Assembly (NCBI RefSeq): GCF_003201835.2
Contig: NZ_CP029289.2
Span: forward strand, 1,920,001 to 1,984,000
From: Acidianus brierleyi
GTDB lineage: Archaea; Thermoproteota; Thermoprotei_A; Sulfolobales; Sulfolobaceae
DNA: 64,000 bases
Reading direction: 5' to 3'
A program made the translations under genes and the position numbers. Below are positions 48,532 through 58,786 of this stretch, in pieces. The stretch's first letter is position 1; each line of letters begins with the position of its first letter. Under the pieces are notes generated by a model that was given only the letters and a program-made list of their open reading frames with translations, searched no databases and was not told the origin of the DNA.

Positions 48532-49980
48532 ATGCAAATTTCTCCTAAACGTATAAATTCCTATGAATGGCGGATCGATAAAGGTACACAAGAATGTATG
48601 AAAGTTCCAGTTACCATATTTGCAGACGATGTTTTGATAGACAAAATGAAACAAGATTTAACTTTAAAACAGGCTACTAATGTTGCTTGTTTACCAGGAG
48701 TACAAGAATCTGTATATGTACTTCCAGATGGACATCAAGGATACGGGTTTCCCATAGGTGGAATAGCCGCAACTGCAATAGATGAAGATGGGGTAGTAAG
48801 CCCTGGCGGAATTGGCTATGATATAAACTGTGGAGTTAGACTACTTAGAACTAATTTAGATTTTAACGATGTTAAACCTAAACTAAAAGACTTAGTAGAG
48901 GAAATACATAAGAATGTTCCTAGTGGCGTAGGAAGTGAAGGTAGAGTAAAACTTTCATTACAAGAACTAGACGAGGTACTAAGCAGAGGTGTAGATTGGG
49001 CTATAAGTAAGGGATATGGATGGAGCGAAGATATGGAACATATAGAACAGAAAGGTAGCTGGAATATAGCCGATCCTTCTAAAGTGAGTAAAGTAGCAAA
49101 ACAAAGAGGTGCTGGGCAATTAGGGACATTAGGTGCAGGAAATCATTTTCTAGAAGTTCAAGTTGTAGACAAAATTTATGATGAAAATGTTGCTAAAACC
49201 CTTGGAATAACTCATGAAGGCCAAGTTACTGTCATGATACATACTGGTTCTAGAGGCCTAGGTCACCAAATAGCTAGTGACTATCTACAAATAATGGAAA
49301 GAGCAATGAAAAAATATAATATTAATGTACCAGATAGAGAGCTTGCTGCCATACCATTTAACAGTAGAGAAGGACAAGATTATTTCCATGCAATGGTAGC
49401 CGGTGCAAATTTTGCTTGGAGCAATAGACAGCTTATAACTAATTGGGTTAGAGAAAGCTTTGAAAGAGTTTTCAATACAAGTGCAGATAAACTTGATCTG
49501 CAGTTAGTATACGATGTTGCTCACAATATAGCTAAAATAGAAGAATATGATATTAATGGAAAAAGGAAAAAAGTTTTAGTTCATAGAAAAGGTGCTACTA
49601 GGGCATTTCCACCAGGAAGTCCTGAAATTCCTGTAGATCATAGAAGTATAGGACAAGTTGTTCTAATACCTGGAAGTATGGGTACTGCGAGTTACGTTAT
49701 GGTAGGAATTCCTGAAGGTAGAAGAACATGGTATACTGCACCTCATGGTGCTGGTAGATGGATGTCAAGAGAGGCAGCAGTAAGAAACTATCCTGCAAAT
49801 AATGTAGTAGAAAATCTTGAGGAAAAAGGTATAATTGTAAGAGCTGCAACAAGAAGAGTTATAGCAGAAGAAGCTCCTGGCGCATATAAAGACGTAGATA
49901 GAGTAGCTAAAGTTGCTGATGAAGTTAAAATAGCTAAACTTGTAATGAGATTAAGACCAATAGGGGTAACGAAAGGATGA
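48532..49980 (+). CDS. rtcB: tRNA-splicing ligase RtcB
   Basis: GTP- and Mn-dependent 3'-5' RNA ligase that joins tRNA exons after intron removal. 482 residues, no intein. Metal and catalytic residues are visible: D97 and C100 in PGGIGYDINCGVR, GTLGAGNHFLEVQ, MIHTGSRGLGHQ, and the GMP-accepting His region in TAPHGAGRWMSR. The window itself contains an intron-bearing tRNA-Leu, a likely substrate. The stop overlaps the next gene by 4 bp. Confidence 0.96.
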   Translation: MQISPKRINSYEWRIDKGTQECMKVPVTIFADDVLIDKMKQDLTLKQATNVACLPGVQESVYVLPDGHQGYGFPIGGIAATAIDEDGVVSPGGIGYDINCGVRLLRTNLDFNDVKPKLKDLVEEIHKNVPSGVGSEGRVKLSLQELDEVLSRGVDWAISKGYGWSEDMEHIEQKGSWNIADPSKVSKVAKQRGAGQLGTLGAGNHFLEVQVVDKIYDENVAKTLGITHEGQVTVMIHTGSRGLGHQIASDYLQIMERAMKKYNINVPDRELAAIPFNSREGQDYFHAMVAGANFAWSNRQLITNWVRESFERVFNTSADKLDLQLVYDVAHNIAKIEEYDINGKRKKVLVHRKGATRAFPPGSPEIPVDHRSIGQVVLIPGSMGTASYVMVGIPEGRRTWYTAPHGAGRWMSREAAVRNYPANNVVENLEEKGIIVRAATRRVIAEEAPGAYKDVDRVAKVADEVKIAKLVMRLRPIGVTKG

Positions 49981-50912
49981 AAAGAGAGGACTTATTAAAA
50001 GAAGAAGTTCAAGATATAACACTCGATGATGTCAAAGGATTGTATAAAGCTATAGAGATATATAAAAAAATCTATGGATTTAGTGCAGAATCAATGTATA
50101 AATCTTCAGATATACTTAAAGAAATGATTAAAAATGCAGATTTAAGATTTCTTTCATTTACTGCTAATTTAGTCTCTACTGGACTTAGAGGATTATTTGC
50201 TGATTTTATAAAAAAAGATTTCTTTAATATAATAATTACAACAGGAGGTACTATAGATCATGATATAGCTAGAAGTTTTGGTGGGAAATACTATAAAGGA
50301 GAATTTGAATATGACGACTCAATGCTTAGAGAATTGCATATACATAGGCTTGGAAATATATTAGTACCATTTGAATCTTATGGAAAAGTGGTTGAAGATA
50401 CTGTAAGAAAGATAATACCTGAAATTACTAAAGAGAAGAAAGAATGGGCTGGATATGAATTATTATGGGAATTTGGGAAAAGAATATCTGATAACAATTC
50501 CATTCTTAAAGCAGCCTATGACAAAAAGATACCTATTATTGTACCCGGTATTATGGATGGAAGTTTTGGTACTAATTTATTTATACAGTCTCAGTTTACT
50601 GGATTGAGAGTAAATTTATTTGAAGACATGAGGCTTATTAAGGATTTAGTGTTCACATGCAAAAAGTCTGGTGCTTTAATTATAGGTGGAGGAATAAGTA
50701 AACACCATACAATTTGGTGGAACCAGTTTAAGGAAGGATTAGATTATGCAATTTATTTAACTACTGCTCAAGAATATGATGGTAGTCTTAGTGGAGCTAA
50801 ACCTAGAGAAGCTATATCATGGAATAAAATTTTGCCTAATGCTAAACAAGAAGTAATATACGAGGATGCTACTGTAGTATTACCTATTTTGGCTTCATCC
50901 TTATTAAGTTAA
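49977..50912 (+). CDS. dys: Deoxyhypusine synthase
   Basis: Transfers the aminobutyl group of spermidine to a lysine of aIF5A, using NAD. 311 residues. NAD-binding FTANLVSTGLRG and IIITTGGTIDHDIAR; active-site lysine K242 in GALIIGGGISKHH; C-terminal EYDGSLSGAKPREAISW. The substrate protein aIF5A is encoded 3.1 kb downstream. Overlap with rtcB (ATGA) makes an rtcB-dys unit. Confidence 0.95.
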   Translation: MKREDLLKEEVQDITLDDVKGLYKAIEIYKKIYGFSAESMYKSSDILKEMIKNADLRFLSFTANLVSTGLRGLFADFIKKDFFNIIITTGGTIDHDIARSFGGKYYKGEFEYDDSMLRELHIHRLGNILVPFESYGKVVEDTVRKIIPEITKEKKEWAGYELLWEFGKRISDNNSILKAAYDKKIPIIVPGIMDGSFGTNLFIQSQFTGLRVNLFEDMRLIKDLVFTCKKSGALIIGGGISKHHTIWWNQFKEGLDYAIYLTTAQEYDGSLSGAKPREAISWNKILPNAKQEVIYEDATVVLPILASSLLS

Positions 50913-50942
50913 TCACTTAATATTTTACTTATGGTGATTTGA

Positions 50943-52528
50943 GTGTCGCTCAAAGAGAAATTTACCAGTATCTCACCTGCGGAATTCTTTAAGAGGAACC
51001 CAGAACTAGCAGGATTTTCTAATCCAGCAAGGGCTATGTATCAAAGTGTTAGAGAATTAGTCGAAAACGCATTAGATGCCACCGACGTTCATGAAATATT
51101 ACCTTCGATTAAAGTTATTATAGATATAGATAACCAGGAGAAACAGATATACAAGATAACAGTCGAAGATAATGGAATAGGAATTCCACCACACGTTGTT
51201 CCAGACGCTTTTGGAAGAGTGCTTTATAGTTCTAAGTATGTTTTAAGACAAACACGAGGAATGTATGGTTTAGGTGTTAAAGCTGCTGTTCTTTATAGCC
51301 AAATGTATCAGGAAAAACCTATAGAAATAGTAACATCTCCAGTAGGTTCTAAAAGAATATATGTGTTCAAATTGAAAATCGATGTAACTAAAAATGAGCC
51401 AATAATATATGAAAGATCATCGATTTCTAATGAGAAAAATTTTCATGGTACTTCAGCAACATTATATTTGCTAGGAGATTGGCAAAGATCTAAGTCTAGA
51501 ATATATGATTATATAAAACGTACATATATTGTTGCTCCTTATGCCGAATTTTACTTTAAAGATCCAGAGGGGAATGTCGTATTTTATCCACGTCTTACGA
51601 ATAAGATTCCTAAACCTCCAGAGGAAGTAAAACCGCATCCTTACGGTGTCGATATAGAATTACTAAAAAACATGATATCTAGAATGAAGCCTACATATGT
51701 AATAAAAGATTTTCTAGTCAATCAGTTTCAAAGCGTAGGAGAAATTACTGCTCAAAAAGTTCTTGAAATGGCAAAAATAGATCCTAATAAGAAAATATCT
51801 TCTCTTACAGATGACGAGCTTTCTAGACTTACAGAAGCTATGAAGAAATTTGAGGATTTTAGGCCTCCATCAGCTGATGCTTTATCAGTAATAGGCTCTG
51901 ACTTAATAGAACTGAGTTTAAAGAAAATATTTAATCCAGAATTTGTAGGAGCTTTAACTAGAAAACCTAAAGCCTATCAAGGCCATCCGTTTATAGTGGA
52001 AGTCGGTATAGCATACGGTGGTCAGATTCAACCATCGTCAGAACCATTAGTATTAAGATACGCAAATAAAATCCCATTAATATATGATGAAAAATCTGAC
52101 GTAATTTGGAAAGTAGTTGAGGAAGTAGATTGGAAAAGATATGGTGTAGAAGGAGATCAAATACCGCTAGTTGTAATGGTTCATCTTTGTAGCACTAAAG
52201 TTCCATATAAGAGTGCTGGAAAAGAAAGTATAGCAGAAGTAGAAGAAATAGAAAAAGAAATAAAGTATGGAATTATGGAAGTAGCTAGAAATTTAAGACT
52301 TTTTATTTCTCAAAAGAAAAAAGAAGAAGAAACTAAAAAAAGAATGCTAACCTACTTAAAATACATTCCTGAAGTAGCTAGAAGCTTATCAGTATTTTTA
52401 GCTGATGGAAAAAAGGCAGATGCGGATAAACATTCACAGGAACTTAAAACAAAGCTCTTTGAAATAGTGGCAAAGAAATTGGATTTAAAAGATTTGGAAG
52501 AATATAAGTTATATAAGGTTGAGGAACT

Positions 52529-52532
<4 letters not shown>
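50943..52532 (+). CDS. top6B: DNA topoisomerase VI subunit B
   Basis: 529-residue ATPase subunit of the heterotetrameric type IIB topoisomerase that relaxes and decatenates DNA. GHKL motifs: VRELVENALDATD (N-box), EDNGIGIPP, and TRGMYGLGVKAAVLYSQM. A helix-two-turn-helix insert and transducer domain with a catalytic lysine region follow. The start is TTG/GTG-like: GTG at 50943. It overlaps top6A by 4 bp, so the subunits are made together. Confidence 0.96.
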
Positions 52533-53714
<1,182 letters not shown>

Positions 53715-53738
53715 GCTCAAATATATTGGGTTCTTCAT

Positions 53739-53885
53739 CTATTCTGTATATCCTAGGATCTCATTAAAAGTATTTTTCTTACATACTTTACAATACATAT
53801 AGATAGTCTTTTGTTTGCTTATATCGAAACTAACATTAAGATTCCTTTCAGTACCGCATACTGTACATTTTATTTTCCATGGCAT
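53739..53885 (-). CDS. Mini zinc-ribbon protein (48 residues)
   Basis: Starts ATG at 53885, stop TAG at 53741-53739. The sequence begins MPWKIKCTVCGTERNL and contains YCKVCKKNTFNEILGY, giving two CxxC knuckles 22 residues apart (C7/C10, C32/C35), the spacing of a small zinc ribbon. The strands between are alternating hydrophobic. It is convergent with top6A. No family name can be given; small zinc ribbons of this size in Archaea include ribosomal and transcription-associated proteins. Confidence 0.6.
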   Translation of the reverse strand: MPWKIKCTVCGTERNLNVSFDISKQKTIYMYCKVCKKNTFNEILGYTE

Positions 53886-53921
53886 AATATCATTTAAAAC
53901 CTCTATACAATAATAAAATCT

Positions 53922-53973
53922 GCGATGAAGAGTTCAGCTAGGCTGAAATAATGATGAAGGGCCAAAGCTCGGA
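53922..53973 (+). ncRNA. C/D-box guide sRNA (good candidate)
   Basis: Ordered boxes at archaeal spacing: C box GCGATGA (53922-53928), 14-nt guide, D' CTGA (53943-53946), 4-nt gap, perfect C' ATGATGA (53951-53957), 12-nt guide AGGGCCAAAGCT, D box CGGA (53970-53973, one change but GA kept). A TATA-like TTTAAAA (53893-53899) lies about 26 bp upstream of the C box. GC- and AG-rich guides contrast with the AT-rich spacer. It should direct 2'-O-methylation by the Nop5/fibrillarin complex encoded at 22-24 kb; targets not determined. Confidence 0.65.
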
Positions 53974-54021
53974 GCACAAGAGTTAAAAACTCACTAATAA
54001 ATCAAGAAAAGGGTAAAGTTC

Positions 54022-54417
54022 ATGGGAGTTAACTATACCACAGTAGGAGAATTGAAAGAAGGTAATTATATAGTTATAGATGGAGAACCTTGTAGAGTAG
54101 TAGATATTCAGAAAGCAAAAACTGGAAAACACGGTGCTGCAAAAGCTAACGTAGTCGCTGTTAGCGTATTTACTGGGTCAAAAAAGACACTAATGGCGCC
54201 GGTAGACCAACAAGTTGAAGTACCAATAATAGAAAAACATGTAGGGCAAATCCTTGCGGATACTGGTGAAAAGCTTCAAGTTATGGATTTGAATACATAT
54301 GAGACGTTTGAAATGGAAAAACCTACAGAGGCGGATTTAGCCAGTAAAATAAGACCCGGAGCGGAAATAGAGTATTGGACTATAATGGGGAGAAATAAAA
54401 TTGTTAGAGTAAAGTAA
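54022..54417 (+). CDS. eif5A: Translation factor aIF5A
   Basis: 131 residues. KTGKHGAAKANVVAV contains the lysine (K36) modified to hypusine; the N-terminal SH3-like and C-terminal OB domains are of normal length. It relieves ribosome stalling at polyproline and acts in elongation/termination. Its modifying enzyme deoxyhypusine synthase is at 49977-50912. A TATA-like TTAAAAAC (53983-53990) precedes a short leader. srp54 starts 17 bp downstream. Confidence 0.96.
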   Translation: MGVNYTTVGELKEGNYIVIDGEPCRVVDIQKAKTGKHGAAKANVVAVSVFTGSKKTLMAPVDQQVEVPIIEKHVGQILADTGEKLQVMDLNTYETFEMEKPTEADLASKIRPGAEIEYWTIMGRNKIVRVK

Positions 54418-54434
54418 AATATTAGGGTCAAATA

Positions 54435-55781
54435 ATGCTAGATAATATAAAAGATGCTGTAAGAAAGTTTCTTAGCGGTAGTTCTTCTTATGAACAAGCA
54501 GTAGATGAATTTATTAAAGATTTACAAAAAGCCTTAATTTCTTCAGATGTTAATGTGAAACTTGTATTTTCTTTAAGTAATAAAATAAAAGAGAGATTAA
54601 AAAAAGAAAAACCTCCTTCTTCGTTAGAACGTAGAGAATGGTTCATAAAAATAGTCTATGACGAATTATCGTCTCTCTTCGGAGGAGATAAACAGCCCGA
54701 TGTAGTTCCAGATAAAATTCCTTACGTAATAATGCTCGTAGGAGTACAAGGTAGCGGCAAAACAACTACTGCCGGTAAACTAGCATATTTTTACAAGAAA
54801 AAAGGATTTAAAGTAGCCTTAGTAGGCGCTGATGTTTATAGACCTGCTGCGCTGGACCAACTTATCCAGCTAGGCGACCTAATAAAAGTTCCAGTATATG
54901 GTGAACAAGGAAATTATGACGCAGTAGGAATAGCTAAAAGAGGAGTAGAGAAATTCCTTTCGGAAAAATATGAAATAATTATTGTAGATACTGCAGGAAG
55001 ACATGGTTATGGTGAAGAAACTAAGCTCTTAGAAGAGATGAAAAATATTTATGACGCATTGAAACCAGATGAGGTAACATTAGTTATTGATGCTTCGATA
55101 GGGCAGAAAGCGTTTGATTTAGCGTCAAGATTTAATCAGGCTAGTAAAGTTGGATCAATTATAATAACTAAAATGGACGGTACGGCTAAAGGCGGAGGAG
55201 CATTATCGGCTGTAGCAGCAACAGGGGCTATAATAAAATTTATTGGAACCGGAGAAAAAATAGAGGAACTTGAAGTATTTAATCCTAGAAGGTTTGTAGC
55301 AAGAATACTAGGAATGGGAGATATTGAAACAATAATAGAGAAAATGAAAGCATTAGAAGATTATGATTCAATACAGAAGAAAATGGAAGAAGTAATGTCT
55401 GGGAAAACTAAGTTAACATTACGAGATTTTTACAAACAAATGATAGCGTTAAGAAAGATGGGTCCGCTCTCTAAAATTTTGCAGTTAATGCCAGGCGTAA
55501 ATATGCTAGGTCAAATTCCAGAAGATCAAATAAAAGTAGGAGAAGTTAAGATGCGAAGATGGATGGCAATAATGAACTCAATGACATATCAAGAGTTAGA
55601 TAATCCATCAATAATAGATAAATCAAGGATAAAAAGGATAGCATTTGGGTCTGGTACAGAAATAGACGAAGTAAAAGAATTGTTAGACCACTTTAATAAC
55701 GTTCAAAAAATGCTTAAAATGATAAAAAGGAGGAAAAGAGATGTCGAAAAACTTTTTGGACAGTTCGGAAATACTGGATAA
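54435..55781 (+). CDS. srp54: Signal recognition particle GTPase SRP54
   Basis: 448 residues: N domain, G domain with G1 GVQGSGKTT (103-111), DTAGRHG and TKMDGTAKGGGAL, then the methionine-rich M domain (from about 300: MGDIETIIEKM, MPGVNMLGQ) that binds SRP RNA and signal peptides, ending with a basic tail. It delivers nascent membrane and secreted proteins to the translocon. The 3' end overlaps the Pus10-like gene by 41 nt. Confidence 0.96.
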   Translation: MLDNIKDAVRKFLSGSSSYEQAVDEFIKDLQKALISSDVNVKLVFSLSNKIKERLKKEKPPSSLERREWFIKIVYDELSSLFGGDKQPDVVPDKIPYVIMLVGVQGSGKTTTAGKLAYFYKKKGFKVALVGADVYRPAALDQLIQLGDLIKVPVYGEQGNYDAVGIAKRGVEKFLSEKYEIIIVDTAGRHGYGEETKLLEEMKNIYDALKPDEVTLVIDASIGQKAFDLASRFNQASKVGSIIITKMDGTAKGGGALSAVAATGAIIKFIGTGEKIEELEVFNPRRFVARILGMGDIETIIEKMKALEDYDSIQKKMEEVMSGKTKLTLRDFYKQMIALRKMGPLSKILQLMPGVNMLGQIPEDQIKVGEVKMRRWMAIMNSMTYQELDNPSIIDKSRIKRIAFGSGTEIDEVKELLDHFNNVQKMLKMIKRRKRDVEKLFGQFGNTG

Positions 55782-56841
55782 AGCTAGAACTCTATTAAAA
55801 AAATATCCTTTATGTGATAGTTGCTTAGGAAGATGTTTTGCTAGATTAGGTTATAGTTTAACTAATGCAGAAAGAGGAAAATCCATAAAGATTTCTCTTC
55901 TTCTTCAAATTGATCAGGAAATTAAAGATCATAAAATAGAAGATTTAAGCGAAGTGAAAGAATTGTTCTTTAACATAGGAAGTTATGCAGAACCTCTTTT
56001 TAAGAACTATTTTTCCGAGGAATTTCAGAAAAGAAATTGCTATTTATGTAAGTCAGAGATAGATAATATAAAGAACGACTTCATGGAGAAAGCATTATCT
56101 CTTCTTGAGAAACTTGGTAAAGTCAAATACGTATTAGGAGTTAAGCTCTCCGAAAACTTAAAAAGTATAGAAAATTCCTTTTCGTTAGATAATGGAATTT
56201 TATACTATGAAAGTATAAAAAACGAAATAAAGAGAGATGTAGGCAAGATTCTTTCATCAAAGGGTTATCCACCAGAGATAGATAATCCAGATATTGAAAT
56301 AATATATGATATGGATACTAGACAAATTTATACAATTTCTAAGAAATATAAGGTTCTTTATGTTTATAACAGATTAAGCAGAGGCGTACCTTTATCTACA
56401 TGGTCAGAAGAAGGAAAATCATTACAAAGCAAATTAAATAAGAACATAGTAATTCCTTTCTCCGAACCTTCTGAAGTAAGAATCCTTGATGAATATCCTG
56501 TGGTTATAGAAGATGAAAAAAGAGACGAAATTGAATTATGTGGATATGTAATTAGAAAGATTAAAGAAACCGCAGGAAGGGAAATGAGTCTAATAACTCA
56601 ATCATTACCATCAAAAAGATTATACCGAGTTACAATATATACTTCAGATAAAATAGAAAATTCTAAACAAATATACGATAATATAAGAGATATATTTATT
56701 TATGCGAAAAATTTTGATGATCTCCAACAAAAACTGAAAAACTTAAGCTGTGAGATACTTTCAATAGACCTAATATCGTCTGAGGGAAGACACAAAAAAA
56801 TAGCTGAGTATTTAAATAATGGTAACAAAGATACCTTATGA
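55741..56841 (+). CDS. Pus10-like protein, probably catalytically inactive
   Basis: 366 residues. The N-terminus KYPLCDSCLGRCFARLGYSL with TNAERG, plus C100/C103, is the zinc/THUMP-containing N-domain of archaeal tRNA pseudouridine synthase Pus10. Further on, YVYNRLSRGVPLSTW matches the segment before the Pus10 catalytic domain. At the catalytic loop the family motif AGRED-x-D-V becomes AGREMSLITQ (278-287), losing the aspartate. The rest of the catalytic domain is shortened. It may bind tRNA without modifying it. The start overlaps srp54 by 41 nt and the end overlaps the next gene by 4. Confidence 0.65.
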   Translation: MSKNFLDSSEILDKARTLLKKYPLCDSCLGRCFARLGYSLTNAERGKSIKISLLLQIDQEIKDHKIEDLSEVKELFFNIGSYAEPLFKNYFSEEFQKRNCYLCKSEIDNIKNDFMEKALSLLEKLGKVKYVLGVKLSENLKSIENSFSLDNGILYYESIKNEIKRDVGKILSSKGYPPEIDNPDIEIIYDMDTRQIYTISKKYKVLYVYNRLSRGVPLSTWSEEGKSLQSKLNKNIVIPFSEPSEVRILDEYPVVIEDEKRDEIELCGYVIRKIKETAGREMSLITQSLPSKRLYRVTIYTSDKIENSKQIYDNIRDIFIYAKNFDDLQQKLKNLSCEILSIDLISSEGRHKKIAEYLNNGNKDTL

Positions 56842-57704
56842 AAATAGGCTTAATTGGATTAGGAGTTATGGGTTGGAGAATAGGAGCAAATCTTGCTAAG
56901 GATAGTAAATTAGATTTCGTATATGATAGAACATTATCAAAAGCGGAGGATTTTTCCAAAAAATATGGTACAAAATATTTTACGTCTATAAAAGACCTTG
57001 TTAAAAATTCTGATTACGTACTAACGATGCTTTCTGATGATAATGCTGTTTCCTCAGTATATGGCGATATAATACCAGAATCTTCTGGAAAAATTTTAGT
57101 TGATATGTCAACAATTTCTCCTTCTTTAAGTATAGAAATATCTAAAAAAATAAAAGAAAATGGTGGTATAATGTGCGATTCGCCTGTAATAGGTACTTCA
57201 ATATTCGTAGAACAGAAAAGGATTACGTTTCTTGTTGGAGGACCTAAGGATAAATTTACTGATGTCAAAAATATTTTGCAAAGTACTGCTTCTAATATAT
57301 TTTATATGGGAAGTAATGGAATGGGACTTTATGCCAAGTTAGTAAACAATCTTTTACTTGGAGCATATGCTTCAGCATTAGCAGAAGCGTTTAATTTTGG
57401 AATAAAAAGTGGATTAGATCCTAACGATGTGGTTAAGCTACTTTCAGAATTAAGTAGCTCTAAATCACCTACCTCTGAAATAAAATCTCCGAAAATGTTA
57501 AACGGAGATTATAGTACACAATTTGCTACTAAACATATGAGAAAAGATCTAGAAATAGTTCAAAAAGAATCTCAAAATCTTAAAGTTATAACTCCATTAT
57601 CTTCATTAGCACTTCAGTTATTTAGAATGGCTGAAGCTATGGGGTATTCTGAGGCTGATTATATTTCAGTTGTAGAAGTTTTCAAGAGATTTTCTCCAAA
57701 ATAG
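56838..57704 (+). CDS. Beta-hydroxyacid dehydrogenase family oxidoreductase
   Basis: 288 residues. N-terminal Rossmann motif IGLIGLGVMGWRIGANLAK, then DMSTISPS, the substrate-binding SPVIGTSIF, and the catalytic lysine in AKLVNNLLLGAYASALAEA. Family members are 3-hydroxyisobutyrate, glyoxylate/succinic-semialdehyde and related reductases. After the first strand the sequence is DRTLSKAED, an Arg-type turn that usually means NADP preference. Substrate not predictable here. Overlaps the Pus10-like gene by 4 bp and the convergent glycosyltransferase by 23 bp. Confidence 0.8.
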   Translation: MKIGLIGLGVMGWRIGANLAKDSKLDFVYDRTLSKAEDFSKKYGTKYFTSIKDLVKNSDYVLTMLSDDNAVSSVYGDIIPESSGKILVDMSTISPSLSIEISKKIKENGGIMCDSPVIGTSIFVEQKRITFLVGGPKDKFTDVKNILQSTASNIFYMGSNGMGLYAKLVNNLLLGAYASALAEAFNFGIKSGLDPNDVVKLLSELSSSKSPTSEIKSPKMLNGDYSTQFATKHMRKDLEIVQKESQNLKVITPLSSLALQLFRMAEAMGYSEADYISVVEVFKRFSPK

Positions 57705-58752
57705 ACGAGAGATTTTTCTTAAAATTTTCAAAACTAAATTGATATATCTTTTTAGAGTAGTCAAATTCAATGCTAGAGGCCTTTTTTATACCATCTATTG
57801 CGCTATCTATATCGCAATACCCTATGCCATATTTTCCCTCTTCTATAATATCGTACCACGCTCCTCCACTCTTATGGACTACTGGAGTTAATCCAGCTGC
57901 CATTGCTTCAACTATAGAAATACCAAAATGTTCATTTATTTTCGGATGAAAATATATTTTAGCTTTTGAAAAATAATCTATTATTTCTGTATCATCAGGA
58001 TTCTTTCTAATAAAGATATTATTTAAATTTTTTGAGTTATTAAGAATATAATTAATATATTTTTTATTTCTACCTTCAGATCCTAATATAACAAATTTAT
58101 AATCTTTCATTCTTTTTGCAACCTCAATTATATTTTCAATGTTTTTTTCTGGAGAAATCCTACCTATGTAAACCACAAGCTTTGGATCTCTATTCGAACT
58201 TTTTATTTTAATTCTAGATATATCGACTGGCGGATAGAGAGTTTCTGCCCTATATCCCGATATTTCTAGAATTCTTCTAGTCCAATTGGAATTAGCTAAA
58301 AGTTTTGTCTTTGATTTTCTAAAAAACATTCTATGAATATATTTGTAGGGCAAATAGTACATTCTTAATTTTCTATTTCCTATATAGCTCTCATACTTAT
58401 AGTAATTATCTATATATTTCAAATTATCAGTTAATGACCAGGGAAAGTGTATATAACTATAATCACTCCATGTTATGTCTCCTATTGTACTAAAGCTTCT
58501 CTCTTTTTTAGTCATTAATGAAAGATAAAGCGCTTTATAAATTCCAAACTTTAATGGAAATTTTTTTATTACTATCTTATCTGGATCTACAAAACGAGGA
58601 TCCCATTTTTTTATTTTTTCTTTATTTATTTCAGATAAAGTAATTAATGTCACTTGATAACCAAGGCTTTTCATAACATTTAATACCGCAACAGCTACTC
58701 TCTCGCTACCTCCTAATATTTCAAAAGAATGATGAAAGAGTGTAAACTCCAC
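57682..58752 (-). CDS. GT4-family glycosyltransferase
   Basis: 356 residues, GT-B fold. N-terminal HHSFEILGGSERVAVAVLNV (GG loop), the donor-domain motifs LVVYIGRISPEKNIENIIEV, and HPKINEHFGISIVEAMAAG (E-x7-E nucleotide-sugar site). The middle part (GDITWSDYSYIHFPWS) resembles ALG11-like mannosyltransferases, suggesting N-glycan or glycolipid assembly at the membrane. The open frame continues to 59067, but that part lies antisense to the SDR gene; I start at GTG 58752 (VEFTLFHH), leaving a 34-bp divergent spacer. Confidence 0.78.
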   Translation of the reverse strand: MEFTLFHHSFEILGGSERVAVAVLNVMKSLGYQVTLITLSEINKEKIKKWDPRFVDPDKIVIKKFPLKFGIYKALYLSLMTKKERSFSTIGDITWSDYSYIHFPWSLTDNLKYIDNYYKYESYIGNRKLRMYYLPYKYIHRMFFRKSKTKLLANSNWTRRILEISGYRAETLYPPVDISRIKIKSSNRDPKLVVYIGRISPEKNIENIIEVAKRMKDYKFVILGSEGRNKKYINYILNNSKNLNNIFIRKNPDDTEIIDYFSKAKIYFHPKINEHFGISIVEAMAAGLTPVVHKSGGAWYDIIEEGKYGIGYCDIDSAIDGIKKASSIEFDYSKKIYQFSFENFKKNLSSILEKIS

Positions 58753-58786
58753 GAAACTTAATTTTTCATATAAATTATAAGCTAAT

